From: Acidobacteriota bacterium
GTDB taxonomy: Bacteria; Acidobacteriota; Terriglobia; Terriglobales; Acidobacteriaceae
Reading direction: 5' to 3'
Assembly: GCA_013289875.1 (NCBI GenBank)
Contig: JABCZC010000026.1
Location: forward strand, 1-63,694
DNA: 63,694 nucleotides
Part shown: positions 7,699-17,000 of the stretch, in pieces
Position numbering within the stretch: position 1 is the stretch's first letter
Layout of the letters: every line of letters starts with the position of its first letter
The notes under the pieces: generated by a model
What the model was told of the DNA's origin: nothing
The model's database searches: none
Seen by the model: the letters and a program-made list of their open reading frames with translations, nothing else
Translations under genes and position numbers: made by a program

Positions 7699-9543
7699 TT
7701 ACGCCTTCGTTGGCCTGATATGTAGTTCGCGAAGCTGCTGTTCACTAACCTGACTTGGTGCATCCGCCATCAGATCAATCGCCTTCGCAGTCTTCGGAAA
7801 CGCGATCACCTCGCGCAGGCTCGTCGCGCCCGTCAGGATCATGATGATGCGGTCCAGCCCCAGCGCAATGCCGCCGTGCGGCGGCGTGCCGTACTGCAGG
7901 GCATCGAGGAAGAATCCAAAGCGGAGCCTTGCTTCCTCGTCGGACATGCCCAGGGCGCGGAAAATCTGCCCCTGTACATCCTGCCGATGGATACGAATCG
8001 AGCCTGACCCAAGCTCCATGCCATTGAGCACAATGTCGTACGCCAGCGCCCGCACCGCCTCCGGATCAGACTCCATCCGTCCCGCAATCAGATCGTCCTC
8101 GTGCGGCGAGGTGAACGGGTGATGGGCAAATGTCCAGGTATGGGTCTGCCCGTCCCACTCGAAGAACGGGAAATCCGTAACCCAGAGGAATTTGTAATCG
8201 TCTGCGTTACCTTTCTTCTCGAACGCGCTGTGCTTGTCCTGGAATCGCTTTGCGAGGTCGAGCCTGAGCTGGCCGACTTTTTTGTAAATCCACAGGCGAT
8301 CCTTGGCCTGCGCGGCAACCCCGGGCTTCGGCGTAATCACCACGTTCAGATCTCTCGAAGCCAGCCCCCTCTCATCGAATACCTTCAGCTCGTCGGAGAG
8401 CTTCTCACTGATCTTATCGGCGAGGCCGGCAAATGTATCGTTGGTGCGCAACCGCGCGATGTCAAGAACGTCCAGTGCCGAATCGCCGAGGCTCGCTCGA
8501 ATATCGCTTGTGAGCGCTTTGCGGGCCGTGCCCGAAAGTTCGCCGACACGCGGAACCGTGAACCCGAGCACCGGCAGCTCCTGTTCGATCTTGAGCGCAG
8601 TGCGCAGCTCAGGCGTAAAGTCCGAGGTCAGGTCGACCATGGCAGGCAGGCGCAGGTCGGGCTTGTCGATGCCATAACGGCGAATGGCCTCGTCGTAGGT
8701 CATTCGCGGGAACGGCGCCCTGATCTGCTCGCCGGTGACTTCAAAGGCGGCCTTGAGAAATCCCTCGACCACAGCGAAGACCGTCTCCTGCTGCGGGAAC
8801 GTCATCTCCAGATCTATCTGCGTAAACTCCGGCTGCCGGTCGGCACGAAGATCCTCATCGCGGAAGCAGCGCGCAATCTGGAAATACCGATCCATGCCGG
8901 AGATCATCAGAATCTGCTTGAATATCTGCGGAGACTGCGGCAGCGCATAGAATTCGCCCGGATGCACACGGCTCGGCACCAGGTAATCGCGTGCGCCCTC
9001 CGGCGTCGATCGCGTCATGAAGGGCGTTTCGATCTCGAAAAATCCCTGCGCCGACAGGTACTCGCGCACCGCCAGCGCCACTTTGTGCCGAATCTCTAAG
9101 TTCCGCTGCATCTCCGGCCGCCGCAGGTCGAGATAGCGGTATTTCAGCCGCACCTCTTCGTTGGCGATGGCCTCTTCGGCCGGCGAAAACGGTGGGACCT
9201 TCGCATCATTCAGAATGCGCAGCTCATTGGCGACGACTTCGATCTCTCCCGTCGCCATCTTCGGATTGATCACGTCCTTGCCGCGCAGCCGCACCTTGCC
9301 AATCGCCGCAACGACATACTCTGGCCGCGCATGCTCGGCCTTGGCATGTGCCACCGGGCTCAGCTCGTTGTCCATCACCACCTGCGTGATGCCGTACCGA
9401 TCCCGCAAATCAAGAAAGATCAGGCTGCCGTGGTCGCGCCGCCGGTTTACCCACCCCAGCAATACAACCGATTTGCCCGCGTCCGATGCGCGGAGCTCTC
9501 CACACGTATGTGTGCGCGTCAATGTGCCTAAAAAATCCAACAA
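7699..9543 (-). CDS. aspS: Aspartyl-tRNA synthetase (bacterial type)
   Basis: 614 residues, normal for the bacterial form. Order: N-terminal OB-fold anticodon-binding domain (GWVNRRRDHGSLIFLDLRD), class II catalytic core with motif 2 (FRDEDLRADRQPEFTQID), the bacterial GAD insertion, and motif 3 near the end (GIALGLDRIIM). Charges tRNA-Asp; whether it also charges tRNA-Asn cannot be told here. Located 18 bp after hisS, a pairing common in bacteria, with hutF following after 2 bp. Confidence 0.97.
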   Translation of the reverse strand: MLDFLGTLTRTHTCGELRASDAGKSVVLLGWVNRRRDHGSLIFLDLRDRYGITQVVMDNELSPVAHAKAEHARPEYVVAAIGKVRLRGKDVINPKMATGEIEVVANELRILNDAKVPPFSPAEEAIANEEVRLKYRYLDLRRPEMQRNLEIRHKVALAVREYLSAQGFFEIETPFMTRSTPEGARDYLVPSRVHPGEFYALPQSPQIFKQILMISGMDRYFQIARCFRDEDLRADRQPEFTQIDLEMTFPQQETVFAVVEGFLKAAFEVTGEQIRAPFPRMTYDEAIRRYGIDKPDLRLPAMVDLTSDFTPELRTALKIEQELPVLGFTVPRVGELSGTARKALTSDIRASLGDSALDVLDIARLRTNDTFAGLADKISEKLSDELKVFDERGLASRDLNVVITPKPGVAAQAKDRLWIYKKVGQLRLDLAKRFQDKHSAFEKKGNADDYKFLWVTDFPFFEWDGQTHTWTFAHHPFTSPHEDDLIAGRMESDPEAVRALAYDIVLNGMELGSGSIRIHRQDVQGQIFRALGMSDEEARLRFGFFLDALQYGTPPHGGIALGLDRIIMILTGATSLREVIAFPKTAKAIDLMADAPSQVSEQQLRELHIRPTKA

Positions 9544-9561
9544 GTCAAAATCCCAATAGGC

Positions 9562-10854
9562 TTAATTATTTGCGGTTACAAGCAACGCCTGCGCAAGATC
9601 TCCCCGCGCCACCTTCACCTGCACGCCGCTCGCAAAATCCTTCACAGTCAGGATACCGGACTGCATTTCATCCTGGCCGAGCAGCACGATCTTCCTCGCC
9701 AGCTTGTTGCCAATCTCAAATGACTTTTTTAGCCGAAAGCCACCATCGCCGAGTTCCACGCGCAGGTCCGTTCGACGAAGTTCCCGTGCCAACTCCAGTG
9801 CCGCAGGATTAAGGTCGACGGAAAGCGGCGCGATGAACGCGTCCGCGAGTGTTGCGGCCTGTTCCGTCTGCGCCTGCAGCGTCAGTATCAGCCGGTCCTC
9901 GCCGATCGCAAAGCCAATCCCCGGAGCTTTCGGCCCACCCAATGCCTCGCTAAGGCCGTCATAGCGGCCGCCGCCGAGCAGTGCATTCTGCGCGCCCAGA
10001 CCGCCGTGCGTAAACTCGAAGGTCGTCCGCGTGTAGTAATCGAGTCCGCGCACCAGCCGTGGATTCACGTCGTACTTCACGCCGCACGCATCGAGAGCTG
10101 CCAATACAGCCGCGAAATGCGCCTTCGAATCTTCGTCAAGGTAATCCGCAATCTTCGGAAGCCCGTTGATAATCTCCTGGTCGTTCTCGTCCTTTGAATC
10201 GAGCACGCGCAGCGGATTCGTCTCCGCGCGCCGCTGATTGTCCTCGCACATCCTGTCTTTCACCGGAGCCAGCGCCTCGCGCAGTGCGGCGACATACCGC
10301 ACCCGATCAGCCGCCGAACCGACCGAGTTGATTTCCAGCCGCCAGTCCTCGATGCCCAGCTCATCCAGAAATGCAGCCAGCATCTCCAGCACCTCCGCGT
10401 CTCTCAGCGGAGACTCCGACCCCGCGCTCGATGGCCCGATTACCTCCGCGCCAATCTGCCAGAACTGCCGATAGCGCCCTTTCTGCGGACGCTCCCTGCG
10501 AAACTGCGGCCCGATGTAGTAAAGCTTCTGCAAGAGCCCAGTCTCACCCAGCTTGTGCTCGATATACGCCCGCACAACGCCCGCCGTGTTTTCCGGCCGC
10601 AAGGTCAGCGACTGCGCCTTCTCCGACTGCGCGCGTGCGCGGTCCTCCCAGGTGTACATTTCCTTCGACACGATATCGGTCTCTTCGCCTACGCCGCGCG
10701 CAAAGAGTGACGTGTCTTCGAAGATGGGCGTGCGAATCTCGCCGAAGTTGTAACGCGCAAAGACGCGCCGGGTGGTCGCTTCCACATGGTTCCAAAGTTC
10801 GGTTTCAGGCGGCAGAGAGTCGCGTGTGCCGCGAACGGCTTTCAAGATACTCAT
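9562..10854 (-). CDS. hisS: Histidyl-tRNA synthetase
   Basis: 430 residues. Class II synthetase that charges tRNA-His. It begins KAVRGTRDSLP, with motif 2 FRRERPQKGRYRQFWQ and the HisA motif LVRGLDYYTRTTFEF; the C-terminal anticodon domain follows from about residue 330. First gene of a six-gene minus-strand run (hisS, aspS, hutF, M20, purE, purK) with gaps of 18 bp or less. The 74-bp spacer to the divergent thpR should hold its promoter; no convincing -35/-10 pair was found there. Confidence 0.97.
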   Translation of the reverse strand: MSILKAVRGTRDSLPPETELWNHVEATTRRVFARYNFGEIRTPIFEDTSLFARGVGEETDIVSKEMYTWEDRARAQSEKAQSLTLRPENTAGVVRAYIEHKLGETGLLQKLYYIGPQFRRERPQKGRYRQFWQIGAEVIGPSSAGSESPLRDAEVLEMLAAFLDELGIEDWRLEINSVGSAADRVRYVAALREALAPVKDRMCEDNQRRAETNPLRVLDSKDENDQEIINGLPKIADYLDEDSKAHFAAVLAALDACGVKYDVNPRLVRGLDYYTRTTFEFTHGGLGAQNALLGGGRYDGLSEALGGPKAPGIGFAIGEDRLILTLQAQTEQAATLADAFIAPLSVDLNPAALELARELRRTDLRVELGDGGFRLKKSFEIGNKLARKIVLLGQDEMQSGILTVKDFASGVQVKVARGDLAQALLVTANN

Positions 10855-10928
10855 TTGCTTCGATTAGGCCTTATTTCAAGGATATCAGGGACGAGCGGCG
10901 GCAACACGCGTCGCATATCCTATATGCC

Positions 10929-11462
10929 ATGCGACTCTTCGTCGGCATCGGCTTGCCCACCCCGGTCGCTGAGGCGCTGGCCGAATCCGCCGTGAAGCTG
11001 ATCGCGCCCGCGAACGCCGCGCACATTCGCTGGACACCCCCCGCCAACATGCACGTCACCCTTAGCTTCCTCGGAAAGGTGCATCCGGCACGCCGTGAGG
11101 TGATCGAGCAGACCCTCGCAAAGATTCAGGCTCGTGGGCTGCGTGTCGAACTCAGCGGCGTAGGGGTCTTCGAATGTGCCGGCGTCCTCTTCGCAAACGT
11201 GAAGCTCTCAGCAGCGCTTCTCGCCCTCGCTGAACAAGTAGTCACTGCCATGGAAACGACTGGCTTCGCCCGCGAGAGCCGGCCCTATTCGCCACACGTC
11301 ACCCTTGCCCGCACCCGTGACCCGCTCCGGCTTCGCTCCAACGCCTCGGACGATCCCGCTTTCCACCAGAACTTCCATGCCAGCGAGTTTCGGCTCTACC
11401 AGAGCCTCACCCTGTCCGGTGGAGCGCAGTATGAAGTCCTTAGCGCTTTTCCCCTGGGCTGA
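10929..11462 (+). CDS. thpR: RNA 2',3'-cyclic phosphodiesterase (LigT/ThpR family)
   Basis: 177 residues from ATG 10929. The long in-frame upstream extension is antisense to hisS and was discarded. Two HxTx motifs typical of the 2H phosphoesterase fold are present, HVTL at residues 42-45 and HVTL at 123-126. They provide the paired histidines that open 2',3'-cyclic phosphates. Length is normal. Divergent from hisS with a short shared upstream region; the O-methyltransferase gene follows 31 bp downstream on the same strand. Confidence 0.9.
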   Translation: MRLFVGIGLPTPVAEALAESAVKLIAPANAAHIRWTPPANMHVTLSFLGKVHPARREVIEQTLAKIQARGLRVELSGVGVFECAGVLFANVKLSAALLALAEQVVTAMETTGFARESRPYSPHVTLARTRDPLRLRSNASDDPAFHQNFHASEFRLYQSLTLSGGAQYEVLSAFPLG

Positions 11463-11493
11463 CGACCATCCTCCTCCCGGTTATGCTTGATCC

Positions 11494-12168
11494 ATGTCTC
11501 AGGAACTCTGGACTTCTGTTGATCGCTACATAACCAAAACACTGATACCCGCCGATCCCGTGCTCGATGCGGCGCTCACCGCCAGCGCCGAGGCCGGGCT
11601 ACCGCCGATTGCCGTCGCTCCGAACCAGGGCAAATGGCTCATGATCCTGGCGCGGGCCATAGGCGTGCGATCGATTCTCGAGATGGGCAGCCTGGGCGGA
11701 TACTCGACCATCTGGCTGGCGCGCGCCCTGCCCGCAAACGGCAGGATGATCACCCTCGAGGCCGACCCCAGGCACGCGGAGGTTGCCCAGGCAAACATCA
11801 CCCGCGCAGGCCTTGCCGACAAAGTCGAGATTCGCCTTGGCAAAGCCCTGGAAACCTTGCCGGAGCTTGCTGCGGAAGGCAATGCTCCCTTCGACCTTAT
11901 TTTCATTGACGCCGACAAGGAAAACTATCCGGGATATTTGGAGTGGGCCCTCAGACTCTCTCGCCCCGGCAGCCTGATCATCGGCGACAACGTCGTGCGG
12001 GATGGAAAGGTGATTGACGCCGCCGATCCCGATCCGGCAATCAAGGGAGTGCGCCGCATGAACGAAATCATTGCCTCTGATCCGCGCCTCGATGCAACCG
12101 CAATCCAGACGGTCGGCAGCAAGGGCTACGATGGTTTCATGATCGCTATCGTTACCGATCAGGAGTAA
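11494..12168 (+). CDS. SAM-dependent O-methyltransferase (family 3, COG4122 type)
   Basis: 224 residues. The Rossmann methyltransferase core is clear: motif I ILEMGSLGGYST, acidic end of strand 2 ITLEADPRH, and FDLIFIDADKENY, the metal/substrate region of catechol and caffeoyl-CoA O-methyltransferases. The natural acceptor is unknown; relatives in bacteria methylate catechol-like or isoprenoid hydroxyls. Cytoplasmic, no signal peptide. Probably cotranscribed with thpR and perhaps with the small membrane protein 44 bp downstream. Confidence 0.88.
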   Translation: MSQELWTSVDRYITKTLIPADPVLDAALTASAEAGLPPIAVAPNQGKWLMILARAIGVRSILEMGSLGGYSTIWLARALPANGRMITLEADPRHAEVAQANITRAGLADKVEIRLGKALETLPELAAEGNAPFDLIFIDADKENYPGYLEWALRLSRPGSLIIGDNVVRDGKVIDAADPDPAIKGVRRMNEIIASDPRLDATAIQTVGSKGYDGFMIAIVTDQE

Positions 12169-12212
12169 GGTCAAATCTCCCGCATCATCCAGGGAGATCA
12201 GGAGAGGGCCCC

Positions 12213-12476
12213 ATGAGCCAATACCCGCCGCCGACCGTCATCGTTGCCTCCACCAAGAGCGTCGCACTCTCGCTGGTGCTCACCTTTTTCTTCGGGCCGC
12301 TGGGTATGCTCTACAGCACCATCTGGGGTGCGATCGTGATGATTCTTCTATCGGTACCAGCATTTATCATCACTCTCGGACACGCAGCCTTCCTCATCTG
12401 GCCCGTCTCCATGATCTGGGGAGCCTGGGCGGCGCATAGCTACAACCAGCGCCTGCTGCGTCGCGCGGGACTTTAG
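12213..12476 (+). CDS. Small membrane protein, unknown function
   Basis: 87 residues with two hydrophobic helices, about residues 15-55 and 58-75, separated by a short polar turn. A good ribosome binding site (GGAGA) lies upstream. It ends with a short basic tail. No family recognised beyond a general resemblance to small phage-holin or TM2-like proteins. Confidence 0.7.
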   Translation: MSQYPPPTVIVASTKSVALSLVLTFFFGPLGMLYSTIWGAIVMILLSVPAFIITLGHAAFLIWPVSMIWGAWAAHSYNQRLLRRAGL

Positions 12477-12529
12477 GGCTTCGCCACGTCGCATGCCTTG
12501 ATACGCCTGTCGGAAAGGGGCTCAGCCCT

Positions 12530-12928
12530 CTACTTCCATTCCCAGACCTTTGCGCTGGTGTTGCCGGATGCATCGGTCTCAAATTCAAAAGCACCGCACA
12601 TATTATTCAGGCGCGCGAGCTTCTGCGAGGTAGTCCGGTAGAACAGCATGCCGCGGTAGCTGACTGCGCCGCCCTCGCCGAACTTGCCCAGACCGGATCC
12701 CTTCCAGCTGATGCCTTCGCCGTCAGCCGTCGTGATCAGTCCTTGACCCTCTCCGTTTATGGATAGGTCCGGGTTTACCACCGCTGTGTAGGTGCCAAGG
12801 CCTGTCGTAGCGACACCCAACATGCTGCCGCTGTCTTCGAACGACACTTCTGCCGTCGGCGGTTCGACCGACAAGACCCGCCGCACAATTCTCTTGCCCT
12901 TGCTTTCACCGATTAGATCTCCAAGCAT
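12530..12928 (-). CDS. Conserved-looking hypothetical protein
   Basis: 132 residues from ATG 12928, chosen because GGGAGA stands eight bases upstream; a longer in-frame start at 13006 lacks such a site. The sequence (MLGDLIGESKGKRIVRRVL) is beta-rich and glycine-rich, without signal peptide or membrane segment. The architecture suggests a small beta-barrel, but the family was not identified. Stands alone between convergent and divergent neighbours. Confidence 0.65.
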   Translation of the reverse strand: MLGDLIGESKGKRIVRRVLSVEPPTAEVSFEDSGSMLGVATTGLGTYTAVVNPDLSINGEGQGLITTADGEGISWKGSGLGKFGEGGAVSYRGMLFYRTTSQKLARLNNMCGAFEFETDASGNTSAKVWEWK

Positions 12929-13076
12929 GTCTTGATCTCCCGTTCTGTCAGTCGTGGGGGAGACGGCTCGCAGAGTATTTTGATTTTGGTGCGCTGTAAC
13001 TTTCATCCCTCAACTTTGACGTTGTCAAGTGAAAGGCTTAGCGAGCCCCTTGCCCCGAAGGCGCTTGCGCCTTCGA

Positions 13077-13715
13077 CTAGTCTTCGAGAGGCAAAAAGTA
13101 CTGAGTTCCTTTGATCGGCTCCGACAGCCGCTTGAGCAGCATTCGCAGGTCTTTGTTGCTGTGAACGAAATCAATCTGCGACGTATTCACCACCAGCAGA
13201 TCGCTCCCCGTGTAGTGGAAGAAGAAGTGCTCGTAGGCCTCCGCCACCTGTTCGATATAGGCATCGCTAATGGCCTGCTCGCCGGCTACTCCTTTGCGCT
13301 TCAGCCGCTGCTTCAGCACCTCGGGCGAGGCTTGCAGATAAATCACCAGGTCGGGCGTCGGGACCTGTTCGCGAAACATCTGGTAATAGCGGTTGTAAAG
13401 GTTCAGCTCGGCATCGCTCAGATTGACGTAGGCGAAGAGCTTGTCTTTTTCGAAGAGATAATCCGCCACCACCGGCACATCGAAATCCTTCAGCTGCCGC
13501 ATCTGCTCATAGCGCTCCATCAGGAACCAGAGCTGCGTCGCAAAGCCCATCCCCGCCTGCGCCTGATAGAAGCGGTCGAGGAAAGGATTGTCTTCAGGCT
13601 CGATCACGCGCCGCGCATGCAGCTTCTCGGCTAGAATCTGCGCCAGCGTCGATTTACCCACGCGCAGGGGCCCTTCGACAGCGATGAATCGCGGCGGTCC
13701 AAAGAGATTGGCCAT
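13077..13715 (-). CDS. Deoxynucleoside kinase family protein
   Basis: 212 residues. P-loop GPLRVGKST at about residues 15-23, lid/substrate region with LFEKDKLFAY and a DLVIYLQASPEVLKQRLKRKG stretch typical of deoxyguanosine/deoxyadenosine kinases. Phosphorylates deoxynucleosides for salvage; the preferred base is not predictable here. Single gene, ATG start, cytoplasmic. Confidence 0.9.
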   Translation of the reverse strand: MANLFGPPRFIAVEGPLRVGKSTLAQILAEKLHARRVIEPEDNPFLDRFYQAQAGMGFATQLWFLMERYEQMRQLKDFDVPVVADYLFEKDKLFAYVNLSDAELNLYNRYYQMFREQVPTPDLVIYLQASPEVLKQRLKRKGVAGEQAISDAYIEQVAEAYEHFFFHYTGSDLLVVNTSQIDFVHSNKDLRMLLKRLSEPIKGTQYFLPLED

Positions 13716-13844
13716 GACGAGTTAATCGCACCTCAGCAGCGAAGAAAATACGAAAACGTCACGATTGAACATGAAGCGACAGCCAGATTGATTAATGTTC
13801 GCGGGGGTCAAGACGTTTTGCACATTGCGTAGGGCTCGATCCAT

Positions 13845-14153
13845 TTACCCTGTCGTCGATGCTGCCAAGGCCTTTGCCTCAGAACTAAAGTCGCAAAGTT
13901 CGACATGCACAAAATTTTGCTCTGTCCACTCGGCTCCAACGTAGCGAAGTTCGAGAACCAAAGTCTCACCAGTGATGTTATCCGCTGAGATTGGGCAATC
14001 ATGTTGAATGACAGCCGCAGGTGTCTGATTCTGACCCGGTATGAATGCAGATACTGTACCCAGATAACGCGATTGCCCTTGGAGCCAGGGTGGCTCGAAG
14101 TCGTAGCCGCCGCTCAAATGAACCCTGTCGCCGACTGAGAGAGGAATAGGCAC
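13845..14153 (-). CDS. Hypothetical protein
   Basis: 102 residues from GTG 14153. Begins PIPLSVGDRVHLSGGYDFE and looks like a small beta-rich fold with an SH3-like VGDRVHL opening. There is no clear ribosome binding site, so the start is not firm. No family recognised. Divergent from the polysaccharide deacetylase gene. Confidence 0.55.
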   Translation of the reverse strand: MPIPLSVGDRVHLSGGYDFEPPWLQGQSRYLGTVSAFIPGQNQTPAAVIQHDCPISADNITGETLVLELRYVGAEWTEQNFVHVELCDFSSEAKALAASTTG

Positions 14154-14234
14154 GTTAATCTCAAGATAAATCTAAAACGATCTGGGCGGACGACAACAGC
14201 TCAACAGAAACTTGCACCTCGTAAACTAATCCCG

Positions 14235-14975
14235 ATGCTTGCCACTCTCAGCGCTGTCGTCGCAGGCACCGGCCTTGCCGCCGGTGGATACGGCTATGCT
14301 GCCATGTGGCCCACCTCGCAGATCTTTGGGCGGACGATCCTCGCTGGTCGTGATCCAAACGAATACGCCCTGACGTACGACGACGGACCGAACGATGCAT
14401 GCACCGAGCGGCTTCTCGAAATTCTTGCCCGCCACGATGTCCGCGCGACCTTCTTCCTCATTGGCCGCTTCGTCCGCGAACGCCGCGATCTCACCCGCCG
14501 TATGCACGCTGCTGGACACCTCATCGGCAATCACACCTTCACCCATCCCTGGCTTCTCTACCAACCGCCGTCCCGCGTGCACGAAGAACTCGCGTCGACT
14601 AATGCCGCCATCGAAGATGCCATCGGCGAAAAGGTCTGCTACTTCCGTCCACCCCACGGCTCCCGCCGGCCAGACGTGCTAAGAACCGCCCGCGAACTCG
14701 GCCTCACGCCCGTCATGTGGAACGCCATGGGCTACGACTGGAATCCGGCCCTCAATCCCCACACCATTCTCGCCAACCTCGACAAGGGACTTCGACGCAA
14801 CCGCCGCAATGGCCGCGGCTCGAATCTGCTGCTGCACGACGGAGGTCAGGCAGGCATCGGACAAGACCGTGCAGCGACAGTTGCAGCGACGAAGGCCTTG
14901 TTAGAGCGCGCGCGAGAGCAGGACATCCGTTTCGTCACCATTGATGTGTGGAACGGAGACACCCTCAAAAATTAA
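14235..14975 (+). CDS. Polysaccharide deacetylase (NodB domain, CE4)
   Basis: 246 residues. An N-terminal hydrophobic helix (LAAGGYGYAAMWP region) suggests membrane anchoring or export. The CE4 motifs are present: TYDDGP (catalytic base and metal Asp) and HTFTHP (metal His pair), with RPPHGSR as motif 3 and LLLHDGG near the end. Such enzymes remove acetyl groups from N-acetylglucosamine in peptidoglycan, chitin or exopolysaccharide; the substrate is not determined. Confidence 0.9.
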   Translation: MLATLSAVVAGTGLAAGGYGYAAMWPTSQIFGRTILAGRDPNEYALTYDDGPNDACTERLLEILARHDVRATFFLIGRFVRERRDLTRRMHAAGHLIGNHTFTHPWLLYQPPSRVHEELASTNAAIEDAIGEKVCYFRPPHGSRRPDVLRTARELGLTPVMWNAMGYDWNPALNPHTILANLDKGLRRNRRNGRGSNLLLHDGGQAGIGQDRAATVAATKALLERAREQDIRFVTIDVWNGDTLKN

Positions 14976-15073
14976 TTCACTCACCGCAACTTTATTCTTC
15001 TGCTCCATCTCGCAACTTCACGCTGACCGACGCGTTCACCATGCATGAGTACTACGCAAGGAGAACCCATCGT

Positions 15074-15505
15074 ATGCAACGTTCAAAGATGTTTTTCGCT
15101 GTCCTAGCTTTTGGCCTCGCCATCCCTGCGCTGTCGACCGTCGCGCAGGCCCAGTATTATCCGCCTCCACAGTCACAACGGCCTGTTTTCTATCTGGGCA
15201 AAGCGCACGTCGACGGCCGCACCGATCACGACGACATCAAGGTTGGCCGCTACGAAGGCCACTTCCACTCCGTGATGCTCCAAGTGCGGCACGCGCCGAT
15301 TCTCTTCGATCACGTCGTGATTCATTATGGCGACGGGGCAGCCGAGTCGTTGCCCGTGAACCGCGTCATTCCTGATGGCGGCAGCAGCCAGTGGATCGCG
15401 CTCCCCGGTGGCGAGCGCGTGATCCGCAGCTTGGAGCTGTGGTATTCTCGCGCCCGTCCCGAAGACCCGAACAAGCCCGAGGTTGAGCTCTACGGCGCGC
15501 CGTAG
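15074..15505 (+). CDS. Small secreted protein of unknown function
   Basis: 143 residues from ATG 15074, preceded by AAGGAG ten bases upstream. A typical Sec signal peptide (MQRSKMFFAVLAFGL, then AIPALSTVAQA) leads into a mature part with an RPVFYLGKAHVDG start and a beta-sandwich feel. I recall similar exported proteins of about this length in acidobacteria and planctomycetes (DUF2541-like), but the family is not certain. Ends just before a strong hairpin shared with the convergent hemL. Confidence 0.7.
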   Translation: MQRSKMFFAVLAFGLAIPALSTVAQAQYYPPPQSQRPVFYLGKAHVDGRTDHDDIKVGRYEGHFHSVMLQVRHAPILFDHVVIHYGDGAAESLPVNRVIPDGGSSQWIALPGGERVIRSLELWYSRARPEDPNKPEVELYGAP

Positions 15506-15522
15506 CCGAGGACCAGCTCAGA

Positions 15523-15564
15523 GCGCCCCACTCGTCACGACACATTTGGTCGTGACGGGTGGGA
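15523..15564. repeat. REP-like hairpin between convergent genes
   Basis: A 15-bp stem (15527-15541 against 15549-15563, one mismatch) with a seven-base loop. Its flanks read GCGCCCCACTC and GGGTGGGA, close to the ends of the other REP-like hairpins. It overlaps the last codons and stop of hemL (15535). It could stop transcription from both sides, although there is no T-tract. Confidence 0.55.
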
Positions 15565-16845
15565 AGCAAACGCTACTGCCGCCGCCGCGATCGTCTGGTG
15601 AATGTCATCCATAGCGTGCGCTGTCCCCAGAAAGACCGCCTCGTACTGTGATGGCGGCAGCCACACACCCTGTTCCAACATCGAGCGGTGAAAGCGCGCA
15701 AATGATGCGGTATCCGAAGTCGCCGCCGTCGCGAAATCCATCACTGGCGTCGAAGTGAAGAACCATGTCCACATCGCCCCTGCGCGATTTGTCACCATCG
15801 GCACGCCGGCCTTGGCTGCCTCGGCAGCAACGCCATCTGCCACTGCCGCGCTGATGTTTTCGAGCAGCGGATACACCGTATCGCGATGCTTGACCAAGTG
15901 TCCGACTGTCGCGATCCCCGCCGCCATCGCCAGCGGATTCCCACTCAGCGTTCCTGCCTGGTACGCCGGTCCCAATGGCGCGAGCAAATTCATGATCTCC
16001 GCCCTCCCGCCAAAGGCCGCGCACGGCAACCCTCCGCCGACAATCTTGCCCAACGTCGTCATATCTGGAGTAATCCCATAAAGCTCCTGCGCACCGCCCA
16101 GCGCGAGGCGAAAGCCGGTCATCACCTCGTCGAAGATCAGCACCGCTTCCTCGCGCGCCGTTATCGCGCGCAGCGCCTCGAGATACCCGGCCGCCGGAGC
16201 AATGCAGCCCGCGTTGCCAACCACCGGTTCAACGATCACGCAGGCAATCTCGTTTTTATGCGTTGCGAAAGCCGCCTCCACGGCGGCAACATCGTTGAAG
16301 GGCAGAGCCAGCGTCAGATGCGCAATCTCCTCGGGCACACCCGCGGATCCGGGGATGCCAAACGTCGCCACGCCGGAGCCCGCCTTGACCAGTAGCCCAT
16401 CGGAGTGTCCGTGATAGCAGCCCTCGAACTTGATCACATACTTGCGCCCGGTGAACGCGCGGGCCACGCGTACGGCCGACATCGTCGCCTCGGTCCCTGA
16501 GCTGACAAAGCGCAGCTTCTCGATCGACGGGAACGCCTTCACGACCAATTCCGCAAGATCGCCCTCAGCTGCTGTCGACGCGCCAAAGCTCGCGCTGCGC
16601 GCCGCCGCCCGTTGTACGGCTTCCACCGCAGCCGGAAAGGCATGTCCCAGAATCATCGGTCCCCACGAGCCGAAGTAGTCGATGTAACGGCGGCCGTCGG
16701 CGTCCCATAAGTACGCGCCATCACCACGCTCGACAAACGGAGGATCGCCGCCTACAGCGCGAAACGCACGCACCGGCGAATTTACCCCACCGGGGAACAG
16801 TCTTTCAGCGCGCTCCTGCAGCGCGCGGGAACCTATTATTTTCAT
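15535..16845 (-). CDS. hemL: Glutamate-1-semialdehyde 2,1-aminomutase
   Basis: 436 residues. PLP enzyme of the C5 heme route that converts glutamate-1-semialdehyde to 5-aminolevulinate. Class III aminotransferase signatures: [27 protein letters not shown] and the PLP lysine in [10 protein letters not shown]. Start [20 protein letters not shown] is typical. The C-terminal tail runs into a hairpin repeat and may have been altered by it. Standalone gene. Confidence 0.96.
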   Translation of the reverse strand: MKIIGSRALQERAERLFPGGVNSPVRAFRAVGGDPPFVERGDGAYLWDADGRRYIDYFGSWGPMILGHAFPAAVEAVQRAAARSASFGASTAAEGDLAELVVKAFPSIEKLRFVSSGTEATMSAVRVARAFTGRKYVIKFEGCYHGHSDGLLVKAGSGVATFGIPGSAGVPEEIAHLTLALPFNDVAAVEAAFATHKNEIACVIVEPVVGNAGCIAPAAGYLEALRAITAREEAVLIFDEVMTGFRLALGGAQELYGITPDMTTLGKIVGGGLPCAAFGGRAEIMNLLAPLGPAYQAGTLSGNPLAMAAGIATVGHLVKHRDTVYPLLENISAAVADGVAAEAAKAGVPMVTNRAGAMWTWFFTSTPVMDFATAATSDTASFARFHRSMLEQGVWLPPSQYEAVFLGTAHAMDDIHQTIAAAAVAFASHPSRPNVS

Positions 16846-17000
16846 GAATTGAGTATAGAAGTGAGTAATTCCACGAAGTCTTGCTTCTCGTAGATCCTAA
16901 GCTTAGTATTTCGCCTGCAAGAAACTGCAGATTTTTTGTTCCATGTGCTGGACCGTAAAATTCGGATCCAAAAAATTGAGAAGGCCCAAGGAGAATCACT

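Noticed and set aside
10371..10928. In-frame extension upstream of thpR
   Set aside because: Arginine/proline/serine-rich antisense to hisS; the family-type start MRLFVGIGLP is at 10929.
13753..13819. AAAACGTC/GACGTTTT inverted pair
   Set aside because: Short arms with a 51-bp loop, near no plausible promoter or terminator.
16915..16940. Terminator-like hairpin followed by T6
   Set aside because: The stem is only five base pairs (CTGCA/TGCAG) and lies where no transcript is expected to end.
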